Source: Desulfotignum sp. (GTDB taxonomy: Bacteria; Desulfobacterota; Desulfobacteria; Desulfobacterales; Desulfobacteraceae). Taken from it: a DNA stretch of 40,972 nt. Made by a program: the position numbers and the translations under genes. The notes beneath the pieces were generated by a model. The model was not told the DNA's origin. It searched no databases and saw nothing but the letters and a program-made list of their open reading frames with translations. This document shows positions 7,598-16,580 of this stretch, piece by piece. Numbering within the stretch: position 1 is the stretch's first letter; every line of letters starts with the position of its first letter. The stretch spans positions 1 through 40,972 of the forward strand of contig JAGYOW010000028.1 of NCBI GenBank assembly GCA_018399285.1, read 5' to 3'.

Positions 7598-10246
7598 ATG
7601 CACCTTTTCCAGTTTTTCAAAACCCTGATTCCCAGGACCAGGGCCAGAATACGCTGTACCATTGATTACCTGCTGGGAGATACATTTGATTATTTTACCA
7701 ATCTTTATCCGGGCAATCACAGCTATATCACCCGAAAAATTTTGAACCGCCTGGTACGAAAAGTGAGTCTGGATGATCATAACCTGGAAAAAATCAATTC
7801 ATTAGATAAAGACGCCTGTATTATATATGCCAGTAAAAACAAACGGTTGTTTGATTTTCTATATTTTCACACCCGGCTCAAAGCATTGGATCTGCCCTAT
7901 CCGGAACTGGGATTTGATCTGCATTTCTTTTTTCTGCTGCCGGTGAAGCGGTTGTTTCGGATCTGGCTGTCTCATCTGGATTATTTTTTCCATCATTTCA
8001 CATTCAAGGATTTTTACAAATCCGGATATGCGTTCCAGGAATTGTTTTCAGGAAAATCCGGGTTTGTCCACCTGATTGAAGAAGATGATTTCTACAACCG
8101 GTTCATCCGCGCCACGCCTGATCCGCTGTACCATCTGATCGAATATCAAAAGCATATGAAGCGCCCTGTGATCATCATTCCGGAAGATATCATCTATGTG
8201 ACCAAACCCATGCACAAAAACCCGGGCTTAGGTGAAATTCTGTTCGGCACCCATGAAAAACCCGGATGGTTGAAACGGATGACGATCCTGCTGCGCCAAC
8301 CGGAAAAAATCCGGGTGGAACTGGCCCGCCCTGTCAATCTCAAGGAATTTCTGGCCAGACCGGAAATTGAACGTCTGGATTCGGAATTTCAGACCCACCG
8401 GCTGAGAAGTTTTCTGGTGGACATCCTGAACCGCCAGAGAAAAAGCATTACCGGACCGGTACTCAAATCCCGCCAGGAAATCACGGAAGATATCCTGACC
8501 CGTCAGTCCCTCCGGGAATTTCTGGCGGATTATGCCGCAAAAAACAACATTTCTTTGAAAAAAACCAATAAAAAAGCCGCGTCCTATATCAATGAAATTG
8601 CAGCCAATTACAACCTTCGGATCATCAACTTAGGCAACTGGATTTTGACCTGGATTTTCAAAAACATTTTTGAAGGCCTGGTGGTGGATCAGAAGCAGAT
8701 CAACCGGATGCGGGAAAAATACACGGAAGCCCCGTTGATTCTGGTGCCCTGCCATAAAAGCCACTTAGACTATCTGCTGCTGCCCTATGTCATGTTCAGA
8801 AACAATATGCCCTGCCCCCATATTGCGGCCGGAAAAAATCTGTCTTTCTGGCCCTTAGGACCTTTATTCAGGGGCGGCGGCGCATTTTTTCTCAGGCGTA
8901 CCTTTAAAGGGGCGGCCCTGTATACCAAAATCTTTGCCGCGTACCTGGAAAAATTGCTGTATGAGGGATTTAATATCAAAATTTTCATCGAAGGCGGCCG
9001 GAGCCGCACCGGCAAACTGCTGACACCCCGGCCGGGGGGGTTAAGCATGATCATCAAGGCCCATTTGAACGGTGCCTGCGACAACCTGTATTTTGTGCCT
9101 ATTTTTGTGGGGTATGACCGTGTTCTGGAGGAAGACGCCTATCTAAAGGAGATCGAAGGCGGCAGTAAAAGCCCGGAAACCCTGAAAGGACTGATCAACA
9201 CCCGCAAATTTCTGAAAAAAAAATACGGCAAAGTCTATATCCGGTTTGATGATCCCATTTCCATCAAAGACTACATTCACCAGACACACATGGATCCTGC
9301 CCGGGCAACGGATCCGGAGTTCATGGATTTTGTCAAAAAATTCAGTTATAAATTAATGGCCGCCATCAACAAACAGGCAGTGGCGACCCCCCACGGCATC
9401 ATTGCCAGCGCCATTTTAAACAGCCCGAAAAACAGTTTTTCAAAAGGACAGATGATCGAACGGGCCAACACGTATCTCAACATCCTGATGAACGACAAAG
9501 TGGAGCTGTCGGAAACATTGCTCCTGGATCTGGACAACACATTCAACACGGTGATTCATAATTTTCTGTCCAGAAATTTCATGGAACTGGTGGATGAGGA
9601 CGAAGAAGAGATCACCGACGACACTTATTTTATCGTTAAACATAACAAACGGGCCATTCTGGATTATTACAAAAATTCAGTGATCTCGTTTTTTATTCCG
9701 GCCGCTTTCACAGCCGTGGCCATTTTAGAGGTGGACCGGTTCAGGTTTGCATTGCCCGACCTGGTGCGAAGATACCGGTTTCTGGAAAAAATATTTCACG
9801 ATGAGTTTTTCAATGACACAGAGATCACCTGTGAAGAACACATCTCCAACTGTATCAAAGGATTTATCAATGAAGGCATCCTGGTACCGGATCCCGCCGG
9901 CATGGATACGCTGAACCTGACATCCCGGGGATTGCGTAAACTCAAATGGTTTGCTGCATTCACGCTGCCCTTTCTGGAGTCCTATAAAACCGCACTGCTA
10001 TACTTTGAAAAAGAACAAAAAGCGATTCCGCAGGATGAAAAAGAAATGGCCAAGAAAATTCATTCTTACGGGGTCCGGTTGTATAAACGCAAACAACTGA
10101 CCCTGAAAGAATCGATGTCGTTGATCAATTACAGGAATGCGGCCCGATTTTTTTCACGGAACAACATTAACGGATCTGAAGACCAGATTCAGATCGATTA
10201 CTTTAAACAGATCATATCCCGGTTGATCCGGGTGATCGCTTCTTAA
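7598..10246 (+). CDS. plsB: Glycerol-3-phosphate acyltransferase, PlsB type
   Basis: An 882-residue membrane-associated acyltransferase that transfers an acyl chain to the sn-1 position of glycerol 3-phosphate, the first step of phospholipid synthesis. The four acyltransferase motifs are in order: VPCHKSHLDYLLL near residue 382 (HX4D catalytic pair), GAFFLRRTFKG near 427, FIEGGRSRTGKL near 462, and VPIFVGYDRV near 499. PlsB of E. coli is about 807 residues, so this version is slightly longer, mainly in its N-terminal 300 residues. It opens a tight operon: 9 nt to the MurU-AmgK gene, then dapB. The ATG at 7598 follows AAAGGGAA. Confidence 0.9.
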   Translation: MHLFQFFKTLIPRTRARIRCTIDYLLGDTFDYFTNLYPGNHSYITRKILNRLVRKVSLDDHNLEKINSLDKDACIIYASKNKRLFDFLYFHTRLKALDLPYPELGFDLHFFFLLPVKRLFRIWLSHLDYFFHHFTFKDFYKSGYAFQELFSGKSGFVHLIEEDDFYNRFIRATPDPLYHLIEYQKHMKRPVIIIPEDIIYVTKPMHKNPGLGEILFGTHEKPGWLKRMTILLRQPEKIRVELARPVNLKEFLARPEIERLDSEFQTHRLRSFLVDILNRQRKSITGPVLKSRQEITEDILTRQSLREFLADYAAKNNISLKKTNKKAASYINEIAANYNLRIINLGNWILTWIFKNIFEGLVVDQKQINRMREKYTEAPLILVPCHKSHLDYLLLPYVMFRNNMPCPHIAAGKNLSFWPLGPLFRGGGAFFLRRTFKGAALYTKIFAAYLEKLLYEGFNIKIFIEGGRSRTGKLLTPRPGGLSMIIKAHLNGACDNLYFVPIFVGYDRVLEEDAYLKEIEGGSKSPETLKGLINTRKFLKKKYGKVYIRFDDPISIKDYIHQTHMDPARATDPEFMDFVKKFSYKLMAAINKQAVATPHGIIASAILNSPKNSFSKGQMIERANTYLNILMNDKVELSETLLLDLDNTFNTVIHNFLSRNFMELVDEDEEEITDDTYFIVKHNKRAILDYYKNSVISFFIPAAFTAVAILEVDRFRFALPDLVRRYRFLEKIFHDEFFNDTEITCEEHISNCIKGFINEGILVPDPAGMDTLNLTSRGLRKLKWFAAFTLPFLESYKTALLYFEKEQKAIPQDEKEMAKKIHSYGVRLYKRKQLTLKESMSLINYRNAARFFSRNNINGSEDQIQIDYFKQIISRLIRVIAS

Positions 10247-10255
10247 AGAAACATC

Positions 10256-11938
10256 ATGAACGCATTGATTCTGGCCGCTGGTTTCGGGACCCGGATGTTG
10301 CCCTATACCCGGATCCTGCCCAAACCGCTGCTCACTCTGGGCGGAAAACCGGTTCTGCAGCACACCATCGAGCGGTTGATTCAAAGCGGGTGCCGACGGA
10401 TTCTGATCAACACCCACCATCTGTCTTGTCAGATCACCGAATTTCTGGACCATCTGGATGTTGCCCCGGATCTGGATATCCGTAGCGTGCATGAACCTTT
10501 GATCCTGGATACCGGCGGTGCCATCGCCAATGTCAAAGATGTCATGGAAAATGACTGTTTTTTTGTAATCAACAGTGATGTGGTCACTGATATCGACCTG
10601 ACTTCGGTCTGGCGGTTTCATCTGACAAATCAAGCCCTGGCCACGCTGGTGCTCCATGATCGCGCCGCGTACAACCAGGTGACCATGGATGCGGATGCCT
10701 GGATCACCGGATTTCGTTCCCCCGGCCAGGGCCTGGCATTTACCGGGATCCAGGTGCTGTCTCCAAAAATCTTTGACCATCTGCCTGACAAACGCGTTTT
10801 TTCCAGTATTGACTGGTATGCGAAATTATGTCCGGCCAAAAAAATCAAAGCATATGTGGCCCCGGACCTGTTCTGGGAAGACATCGGGACCATCGATGCC
10901 TATTCACGCACGGCTCGGCTGTGGATCAGCGCCAAAGCCCTTGGGTCATCTGTAAAACATGTTGACATCCATGCGTTGTCTGGAGACGGTTCCGACCGGT
11001 CCTGGTTCCGGGCAAAACCGCAATCAAACCCACCATGTGCATCTGAAGAATCTTTCGGATCGGTGGTGGTCTGCGACCACGGTATCTGCCTGCCGGAAAC
11101 AGGCCGGCGTGCCCAGATGGATGCCTTTGTGGCCATTGGCAATCATCTGTATCAAAACGGCATCTGCGTCCCGCAAATTTTGGCGCATGATGCATTAAGC
11201 GGTGTGGTGGCGGTTCAGGATCTGGGAAACCTCCATCTGGCCGATGTGGTGGCTCAGTTGCCGGATTTGTCTCAAATCACGGGCCTGTATGAAAAGGTCA
11301 TTGACCGGTTGATTTTGTTTTCCCGAAAAGGCGCCCAGGGGTTTGACCTGTCCTGGACCTGCCAGACCCCTTATTATTCCAGGAATCTGATTCTGGAAAA
11401 CGAATGCCGGTATTTTGTGAACCGATTTGTTCAGGGTTATCTGGGAAAAAATATTGATTTTGATGCCCTGGCAGATGAATTTCATTTCATTGCCGATCAG
11501 GCATTGAACGGTGGCATAAACGGATTGATGCACCGGGACTGCCAGTCAAAAAATATCATGATCAAAAATGGGGCCCCGTTTTTCATCGATTTTCAAGCTG
11601 CCCGGATCGGCCCGTTGCAATATGATCTGGCCTCTTTGTTACTGGATCCCTATGTGGCCCTGCCAAATCCTGTACAAAAAAATCTGCTGGCTTATGCCAT
11701 GGATCGGCTGAACCTGATATCCCCGGACCGTCGACAGCAGTTTGAACACAATTTTGACTATTGTTCCCTGACCCGAAACCTCCAGATTCTCGGCGCGTTT
11801 GCTTATTTGAGCCGGGTCAAGGGAAAATTATGGTTTGAAACCTATATCCCAACGGCAACGGCATCTTTGAAACGCTGGATGCACACAAAAGCGCCTGACG
11901 CCATCCGTCGACTCAAAAAACTGGTTCTGAGCCTCTAA
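10256..11938 (+). CDS. Fused MurNAc-1-phosphate uridylyltransferase (MurU) and anomeric sugar kinase (AmgK)
   Basis: A 560-residue two-domain protein. Residues 1 to about 230 are a sugar-nucleotidyltransferase of MurU type: LILAAGFGTRMLPYT at 4-18, then KPLLTLGGKPV, and the metal-binding INSDVV near 104-109. Residues from about 240 to 560 are a COG3178 phosphotransferase of AmgK type, with catalytic GLMHRDCQSKNIM near 422-434 and metal-binding FIDFQAARIGPLQYDLASLL near 442. In Pseudomonas these are separate proteins. AmgK phosphorylates MurNAc or GlcNAc at C1 and MurU makes UDP-MurNAc, bypassing MurA/MurB. The fused length equals the sum of both. Substrate is inferred from family resemblance; a hexose-phosphate role in other glycans cannot be excluded. 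It sits between plsB and dapB, 11 nt from the latter. Confidence 0.8.
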   Translation: MNALILAAGFGTRMLPYTRILPKPLLTLGGKPVLQHTIERLIQSGCRRILINTHHLSCQITEFLDHLDVAPDLDIRSVHEPLILDTGGAIANVKDVMENDCFFVINSDVVTDIDLTSVWRFHLTNQALATLVLHDRAAYNQVTMDADAWITGFRSPGQGLAFTGIQVLSPKIFDHLPDKRVFSSIDWYAKLCPAKKIKAYVAPDLFWEDIGTIDAYSRTARLWISAKALGSSVKHVDIHALSGDGSDRSWFRAKPQSNPPCASEESFGSVVVCDHGICLPETGRRAQMDAFVAIGNHLYQNGICVPQILAHDALSGVVAVQDLGNLHLADVVAQLPDLSQITGLYEKVIDRLILFSRKGAQGFDLSWTCQTPYYSRNLILENECRYFVNRFVQGYLGKNIDFDALADEFHFIADQALNGGINGLMHRDCQSKNIMIKNGAPFFIDFQAARIGPLQYDLASLLLDPYVALPNPVQKNLLAYAMDRLNLISPDRRQQFEHNFDYCSLTRNLQILGAFAYLSRVKGKLWFETYIPTATASLKRWMHTKAPDAIRRLKKLVLSL

Positions 11939-11949
11939 GGAGCAACACT

Positions 11950-12786
11950 ATGGATAATATTTTTGTGATGATCAACGGACTGCCCGGGAATGTGGCTGCA
12001 ACCATGGCCCGGGCCGCACTGTCCGATCCCCGGTTTCAGCTTATTCCGGCGTCTCTGACCGGACCTGATATCCGTGAAACATCCTTTCAAGTGGATAAAA
12101 TTTCCGTCACACTGATAAAACCCGATGATCGGGAGACGGCTGTTTCAAAAATCCGGCAGGCGTTCGGGGATTTCATTGCCATCGACTATACCCACCCGTC
12201 TGCGGTCAATGCCAATGCCCGGTTTTATATCCAGCAGCACATTCCTTTTGTCATGGGCACCACGGGCGGCGACAGAACCGCTTTGGAAGCTGATGTGTCC
12301 AAAGGGGAGATCCCTGCGGTGATCGCTCCCAACATGGCCAAACAGATCGTAGGGTTCCAGGCCATGATGGCTTTTGCCGCAGATCAGTTCCCGGGTCTGT
12401 TCACCGGATATTCCCTTGAAATCAAAGAAAGTCACCAGCAGGGAAAAGCCGACACATCCGGCACAGCCAAAGCCATGGTGGGATATTTCAACCGCCTGGG
12501 ATTGGATTTCAAACCGGAACAGATCCAGCAGATCCGTGATCCAAAAGTACAGAAAACCCAGTGGCACATTCCGGCACAGTATCTGTCCGGTCACGGCTGG
12601 CATACATACACTCTGACCGCACCCGATGGATCGGCTTTGTTTGAATTCAAACACAATATCAACGGCCGCCAGATTTATGTGGAAGGCACGTTTGATGCGG
12701 TCCTGTTCTTGAAAAAACAGATCTCCGATCCCATGGGTCCTAAACGACTGTACACCATGATGGATGTGCTGAACCAGCAGGAATAG
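11950..12786 (+). CDS. dapB: 4-hydroxy-tetrahydrodipicolinate reductase
   Basis: A 278-residue cytoplasmic oxidoreductase of the lysine and diaminopimelate pathway, reducing the DapA product with NAD(P)H. The N-terminal nucleotide-binding region begins FVMINGLPGNVA. DYTHPSAV near residue 78 and FVMGTTGGDR near 100 correspond to the family nucleotide-binding loop. The catalytic region is IKESHQQGKADTSGTAKAM near 160. That last motif resembles plant-type DapB (ESHQ-x-K-x-DTSGTA) more than the E. coli EAHH version. The ATG at 11950 has an AAGGAG site. Its product feeds the meso-diaminopimelate that is the third residue of the peptide handled by Mpl elsewhere in this window. Confidence 0.9.
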   Translation: MDNIFVMINGLPGNVAATMARAALSDPRFQLIPASLTGPDIRETSFQVDKISVTLIKPDDRETAVSKIRQAFGDFIAIDYTHPSAVNANARFYIQQHIPFVMGTTGGDRTALEADVSKGEIPAVIAPNMAKQIVGFQAMMAFAADQFPGLFTGYSLEIKESHQQGKADTSGTAKAMVGYFNRLGLDFKPEQIQQIRDPKVQKTQWHIPAQYLSGHGWHTYTLTAPDGSALFEFKHNINGRQIYVEGTFDAVLFLKKQISDPMGPKRLYTMMDVLNQQE

Positions 12787-12793
12787 CGTCCCC

Positions 12794-12997
12794 ATGACCT
12801 TGAAAAAATCCCACAAAATTCTGCTGGTCCTGTTTGGATTGATCTACCTGATCTCACCGGTGGACCTGATTCCTGAATTTCTGGTCCCCATTTTAGGATG
12901 GGTGGATGACGGGGTGATCCTTTATGTCATCTACCACTTGGTCCGTTACAACCGGCTGCCCTGGAATCTTTTTTTCAACAAAAAGAAAAAACCGTGA
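12794..12997 (+). CDS. DUF1232 (YkvA-like) small membrane protein
   Basis: A 67-residue protein with the DUF1232 core: a hydrophobic helix followed by YLISPVDLIPEFLVPILGWVDDGVILY, split here as LISPVDLIPEF and GWVDDGVI. The tail is very basic (FFNKKKKP). The family is widespread and its biochemical role is unknown. It lies 7 nt after dapB and its stop overlaps the next start by 4 nt (GTGA), so it is translationally coupled to the hydrolase. Confidence 0.85.
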   Translation: MTLKKSHKILLVLFGLIYLISPVDLIPEFLVPILGWVDDGVILYVIYHLVRYNRLPWNLFFNKKKKP

Positions 12998-13770
12998 CCC
13001 AGTTTCTGGCCGTCGACAACACCCGGTATGAGATCTGCTGGTATCGTTATGGAAAAAAGAACCGGCCCGTACTGGTGTTTCTCCATGAAGGCTTAGGCTG
13101 TGTCAAACTGTGGAAATCATTTCCCGAACGCCTGGCCCAACAAACCGCCTGTGACGCGTTTGTATTTTCCCGCACCGGATATGGTGAATCCGACCCTGAG
13201 CCGCTGCCGTGGAAACCCAATTTCATGCATACCCAGGCGTTAAAGGCATTGCCCGGCATTCTTGCCGCAGCAGGCATTGACACCTACATTCTGATCGGGC
13301 ATTCCGACGGCGGGTCCATTGCCCTGATTCATGCGGGCGCCCCGCATACCGCACCCGGACTGAAAGCCGTGATCACTGAAGCGGCCCATGTATTCTGCGA
13401 ACCCGTCACCCTGGCTTCCATCCGGGCGGCAAAAACCGCTTATGTCAGCCGGAATCTCAAGGAAAAACTGGCCAGATACCACAAGGCAAACACGGACAAT
13501 GCCTTCTGGGGATGGAACAATGCCTGGCTGAATCCACGGTTTGCGTACTGGGACATCCAGAAATTTCTGCCCCGTATTCAGGTGCCGGTACTGGCCCTTC
13601 AGGGCGCAACAGACCCATATGGCACCCCGGACCAGCTGACGGCCATCCGAAATCACATCACTCATTTCGACACCCGGCTGATCCCGGACTGCGGTCATGC
13701 CCCGCACATGGAGCAGCCGGACCTGGCCCTGGCCCGAATGACCGATTTTATCAAGGCCCATCTGGAATAA
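12994..13770 (+). CDS. Alpha/beta hydrolase
   Basis: A 258-residue alpha/beta-hydrolase fold enzyme. The oxyanion region is FLHEGLGCVKLW near residue 30. The nucleophile elbow is GHSDGGS near residue 102, the acid is probably the Asp in GATDPYGT near 208, and the histidine is in CGHAPHMEQP near 230. There is no signal peptide, so it is probably cytoplasmic. The substrate cannot be told from sequence. The start codon is a GTG overlapping the stop of the DUF1232 gene. It is the fifth gene of the plsB operon. Confidence 0.85.
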   Translation: MTQFLAVDNTRYEICWYRYGKKNRPVLVFLHEGLGCVKLWKSFPERLAQQTACDAFVFSRTGYGESDPEPLPWKPNFMHTQALKALPGILAAAGIDTYILIGHSDGGSIALIHAGAPHTAPGLKAVITEAAHVFCEPVTLASIRAAKTAYVSRNLKEKLARYHKANTDNAFWGWNNAWLNPRFAYWDIQKFLPRIQVPVLALQGATDPYGTPDQLTAIRNHITHFDTRLIPDCGHAPHMEQPDLALARMTDFIKAHLE

Positions 13771-13850
13771 TGGGTCCCGGCATTGACAAATCAAGGGTTC
13801 TCTGGGATATAACCTCATTTAACCATGTTAATTAAAAAAGGAAATGCAGC

Positions 13851-14135
13851 GTGACCGGTGTAAGTGAAATTCTGGTTCTTATCCTTCTGATATCCGGTAT
13901 CCTGATTTTACCCAGGATGCTCAAACCCCAGCCCACTGAAACGCCCGGAAAAAAAATCACCCGACTATCCAGAAAAAAAAGAGCGGCCATCGTGGCCTCG
14001 ATTCTTTACCCCATCGCAACCACCCTGATTATCAAACCCTGGGAGCAGGCCTGGTTGCTTTTTGCAGTCATCGGCCTGGTCCCCGTTATTCTGGGCTGGG
14101 CGGTTTACTGGATTGTGACGGCCCCGAAAAAATAA
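13851..14135 (+). CDS. Small membrane protein, unknown function
   Basis: A 94-residue protein with a short N-terminal hydrophobic helix (about residues 5-21), a basic linker (KKITRLSRKKR), and two further hydrophobic segments (about 45-58 and 67-88). It starts at a GTG behind AAAAAAGGA. No family is recognised. It is 80 nt after the hydrolase and is the last plus-strand gene before a strong hairpin, so it may belong to the operon or have its own promoter. Confidence 0.7.
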   Translation: MTGVSEILVLILLISGILILPRMLKPQPTETPGKKITRLSRKKRAAIVASILYPIATTLIIKPWEQAWLLFAVIGLVPVILGWAVYWIVTAPKK

Positions 14136-14155
14136 ACCGGTATCATACCAGACAA

Positions 14156-14193
14156 AACCGGCCCGATTCTGTATTTTCAGAATCGGGCCGGTT
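14156..14193. terminator. Strong bidirectional hairpin terminator
   Basis: A perfect 16-bp inverted repeat (AACCGGCCCGATTCTG and its complement) with a TATTTT loop lies between two convergent units: the plsB operon, ending at 14135, and the qrc operon, ending at 14229. Confidence 0.88.
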
Positions 14194-14228
14194 ATCAATG
14201 ACAGATCAAACGTATCCAATCACGCCAT

Positions 14229-14387
14229 TTAATGATGGCTTTCGCCTGAGTCATTCATGGTATCCCATGCTGCTTTGGCAATGCAGTATGTCATGCCGGC
14301 GCCCAAAATGCCGACCGCATACCAGAAACCTCCGAAAAACAGCAAATGACCGATGTCCCATACCCATTCAAAAATAAATGGAAACAT
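14229..14387 (-). CDS. 52-residue single-pass membrane protein at the end of the qrc operon
   Basis: A short gene found by reading the minus strand. It encodes 52 residues beginning MFPFIFEWVWDIG, with one hydrophobic Gly-rich segment (about residues 14-38) and a polar tail ending in HH. AGGAGA lies 7 nt before the ATG, which supports translation. It starts 17 nt after the qrcD stop and is followed by the terminator at 14156-14193, so it is the last gene of the operon. I do not recognise a named family. Position and size suggest an accessory membrane subunit or assembly factor of the Qrc complex; this is inference. Confidence 0.7.
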   Translation of the reverse strand: MFPFIFEWVWDIGHLLFFGGFWYAVGILGAGMTYCIAKAAWDTMNDSGESHH

Positions 14388-14403
14388 ATTATTTTCTCCT
14401 TTT

Positions 14404-15663
14404 TTAAGATTCCCGGACCTCGGACCGACGGTTCAGTTCCAGTTCCTGGGGAAATACCGGCAGATACCGGTATGCCACCGCAATCAGGATGATGCCGTAA
14501 GCCACCGGCAGAATGGTGGTGGCCACTTCCTGCCATGACGGGATATACAACGCCCAGGTATCAAAAGGCATCACCGGTACCGCCATAATCTGCAGCACCA
14601 TGACCCACCGGTTGATACACACGCCGATCACCGCGAGAACAATGGCGATCAGCCTGAAGGTGGGATTTTCCCGGGTGGACTTGTTGATGAGCAAAAGGCC
14701 TGGAATCACGCCGCAGACAATCACTTCCGCCACCAGAATCCAATACCCGTAAAACCCGTTGCTGGTATAAAAATGGCTCAGCTCAAACCCCAGTCCCGGT
14801 GCCGTATAGTATGCCCAGTACCAGGTATCGATAATTTTGGCGATCATATAGGTGAAAATCATCCATCCGGATATTTTGGCCAGCAAGTGGATCACATTGT
14901 CCTTGACCAGTTTTTTACCGGTCACCGCCTCGGTGATCCGGGTCACCAGCAGGGTAAAGCAGGGACCGAAAGCCGCGGCTGACCAGGTGAACAGAAAAAA
15001 CGACCAGGGCCAGATCAGCAACCCTTCCCGGAACGCAAACGGCCGGCCGTACATCACACCGGCCACCCCGCCCAAAGACCCCTGATGGAAAAAGGATAAA
15101 AACGCACCGGTGGCGGCAAAAATGGCCATCACACCGTGCATGTTATGGGCCAGGTGATGGAAAAAAGGCACTTTGTTAAGCTGCCGGTTTTCCAGGATAT
15201 TGGGAATGAACTCAATGGTCAGCACCGCAAAGTAGCAGGACAGACAGAACGCCACTTCCGTGAGCATGGAATGCACATTGGCATGCCAGAAAATAAACCA
15301 TCCCCTTAAAGGCTGCCCGATATCAATGGCCAGAATCAGCAGAGCAGAGCTGTAGCAGATAAACCCGATGATCACGGCAAAGTTGATAATGTTTTTCAGT
15401 TCGTCAATTTTAAAAATATACTTGAGCAGTCCGGTAAAAAACGCACCGCCTCCCACCGCGATCACGGCCAGGTCCGCCCAGATCCACAAGGCAAACCCGT
15501 AATAATCGTTCATGTTGGTCTGGTTCAATCCCTTGAACCAGCACAGCAGCATGGCATAGACGCCCCAGAGCAGGACTGCCCCCACAATGGCGATCCCCAG
15601 CATGAATTTGGGGAATGAACACCGTTTTGCACCTTCAGGTATTAATGCAGCATCCATATTCAA
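14404..15663 (-). CDS. qrcD: Menaquinone reductase membrane subunit, NrfD/PsrC-like
   Basis: A 419-residue integral membrane protein with about ten hydrophobic segments, of the NrfD/PsrC superfamily. In the Qrc complex of sulfate reducers this subunit holds the menaquinone site and anchors the periplasmic part, which takes electrons from the cytochrome c3 network. Visible features include charged or polar residues in hydrophobic segments (WADLAVIAVGGGAFF near 49, DIGQPLRGWFIFWHANVHS near 114). The C-terminus faces a polar environment and is Arg/Glu rich. It follows qrcC by 27 nt and is fully open, in contrast to the upstream qrcA and qrcB. Confidence 0.85.
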   Translation of the reverse strand: MNMDAALIPEGAKRCSFPKFMLGIAIVGAVLLWGVYAMLLCWFKGLNQTNMNDYYGFALWIWADLAVIAVGGGAFFTGLLKYIFKIDELKNIINFAVIIGFICYSSALLILAIDIGQPLRGWFIFWHANVHSMLTEVAFCLSCYFAVLTIEFIPNILENRQLNKVPFFHHLAHNMHGVMAIFAATGAFLSFFHQGSLGGVAGVMYGRPFAFREGLLIWPWSFFLFTWSAAAFGPCFTLLVTRITEAVTGKKLVKDNVIHLLAKISGWMIFTYMIAKIIDTWYWAYYTAPGLGFELSHFYTSNGFYGYWILVAEVIVCGVIPGLLLINKSTRENPTFRLIAIVLAVIGVCINRWVMVLQIMAVPVMPFDTWALYIPSWQEVATTILPVAYGIILIAVAYRYLPVFPQELELNRRSEVRES

Positions 15664-15690
15664 ATACTCCTCACATCGATTTTGGATTTT

Positions 15691-16548
15691 CTATTCATGG
15701 GAAGCCGACCCATAGACATTTTTCACTTTTTCCCATTCCCCGTCCAGATAGTGGTCTCCCAGCTTACGGACCCATTCCCGTTCAGACATGTAATACACTT
15801 TGGGATTGGTCCCGAGCCGTTCCAGCAGCCGGAACACTTTGGGATTTCTGGATTTTCCCACCACATCCGGATTCAGCGGGTCGGGATGCGGGTCCGGTTT
15901 GACAATCTGATGAACCTTGTGAGAGGGATTGTTCAAATCACCGAAAACAATGGCGCCGGCAGGACACGCCGTGGTACAGGCGGTCTGGTAATCCGCTTCC
16001 GGAATCTCATCCGATCCGCTGGCATAGGCTTTTTCCCGGGCCAGCTGATACCGGTGATAACAAAAACTGCATTTTTCCACCACTCCCCGCATCCGGGGTG
16101 ACACATTGGGACTCAGATATTTTTCCATGCCTTCGGGCCAGACCGGATCCCACCAGTTAAAATACCGGGCATGATACGGGCAGGCCGCCATGCAGTACCG
16201 GCATCCAAAACACCTTGTGTAAATCTGGGAAACAATCCCGGTATCATATCCGTAATCAGTCGCAGTAGCCGGGCAGACCGACACGCAGGGAGAATGCCCA
16301 TGGTCTCCTTTTCCGCCGCAGTGCTGACACGGTCTGGGCAGAAATGCCACCTCAGTATCTGGAAACGGTTTGTTATTGGTCAGCCGGTAAACCCGCATCC
16401 AGGTGATGCTGTCCTTTTTGTCGGACTCATCTTCCTTGAACGGCACATTGTTCTCGGACATGCAGGATACCGTACAGGTACCGCACCCGGTGCATTTGTC
16501 CAGATCAATCACCATGCCGTATTTGTGTGCTTTTTTATCGTGTATCAT
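15691..16548 (-). CDS. qrcC: Menaquinone reductase iron-sulfur subunit
   Basis: A 285-residue periplasmic-side ferredoxin-like protein with four cysteine clusters: CTGCGTCTVSC near residue 19, CQHCGGKGDHGHSPCVSVCP near 74, CFGCRYCMAACP near 113, and CSFCYHR near 160 paired with ACTTACPAG near 190. This is the layout of NrfC/PsrB-type proteins that carry three or four iron-sulfur clusters and pass electrons between the molybdopterin-family or heme subunit and the NrfD-like subunit. No signal peptide is present, so it is probably exported together with TAT-signal-bearing QrcB. It begins 33 nt after the qrcB stop. Confidence 0.87.
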   Translation of the reverse strand: MIHDKKAHKYGMVIDLDKCTGCGTCTVSCMSENNVPFKEDESDKKDSITWMRVYRLTNNKPFPDTEVAFLPRPCQHCGGKGDHGHSPCVSVCPATATDYGYDTGIVSQIYTRCFGCRYCMAACPYHARYFNWWDPVWPEGMEKYLSPNVSPRMRGVVEKCSFCYHRYQLAREKAYASGSDEIPEADYQTACTTACPAGAIVFGDLNNPSHKVHQIVKPDPHPDPLNPDVVGKSRNPKVFRLLERLGTNPKVYYMSEREWVRKLGDHYLDGEWEKVKNVYGSASHE

Positions 16549-16580
16549 CAGAACCTCTTTGAAAATTTGTCCACATCAGT

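Noticed and set aside
10154..10780. 208-codon minus-strand open frame
   Set aside because: Antisense across the plsB end and the MurU domain; composition reflects the opposite strand.
12145..12816. 223-codon minus-strand open frame
   Set aside because: Antisense to dapB, no ribosome-binding site and no motif.
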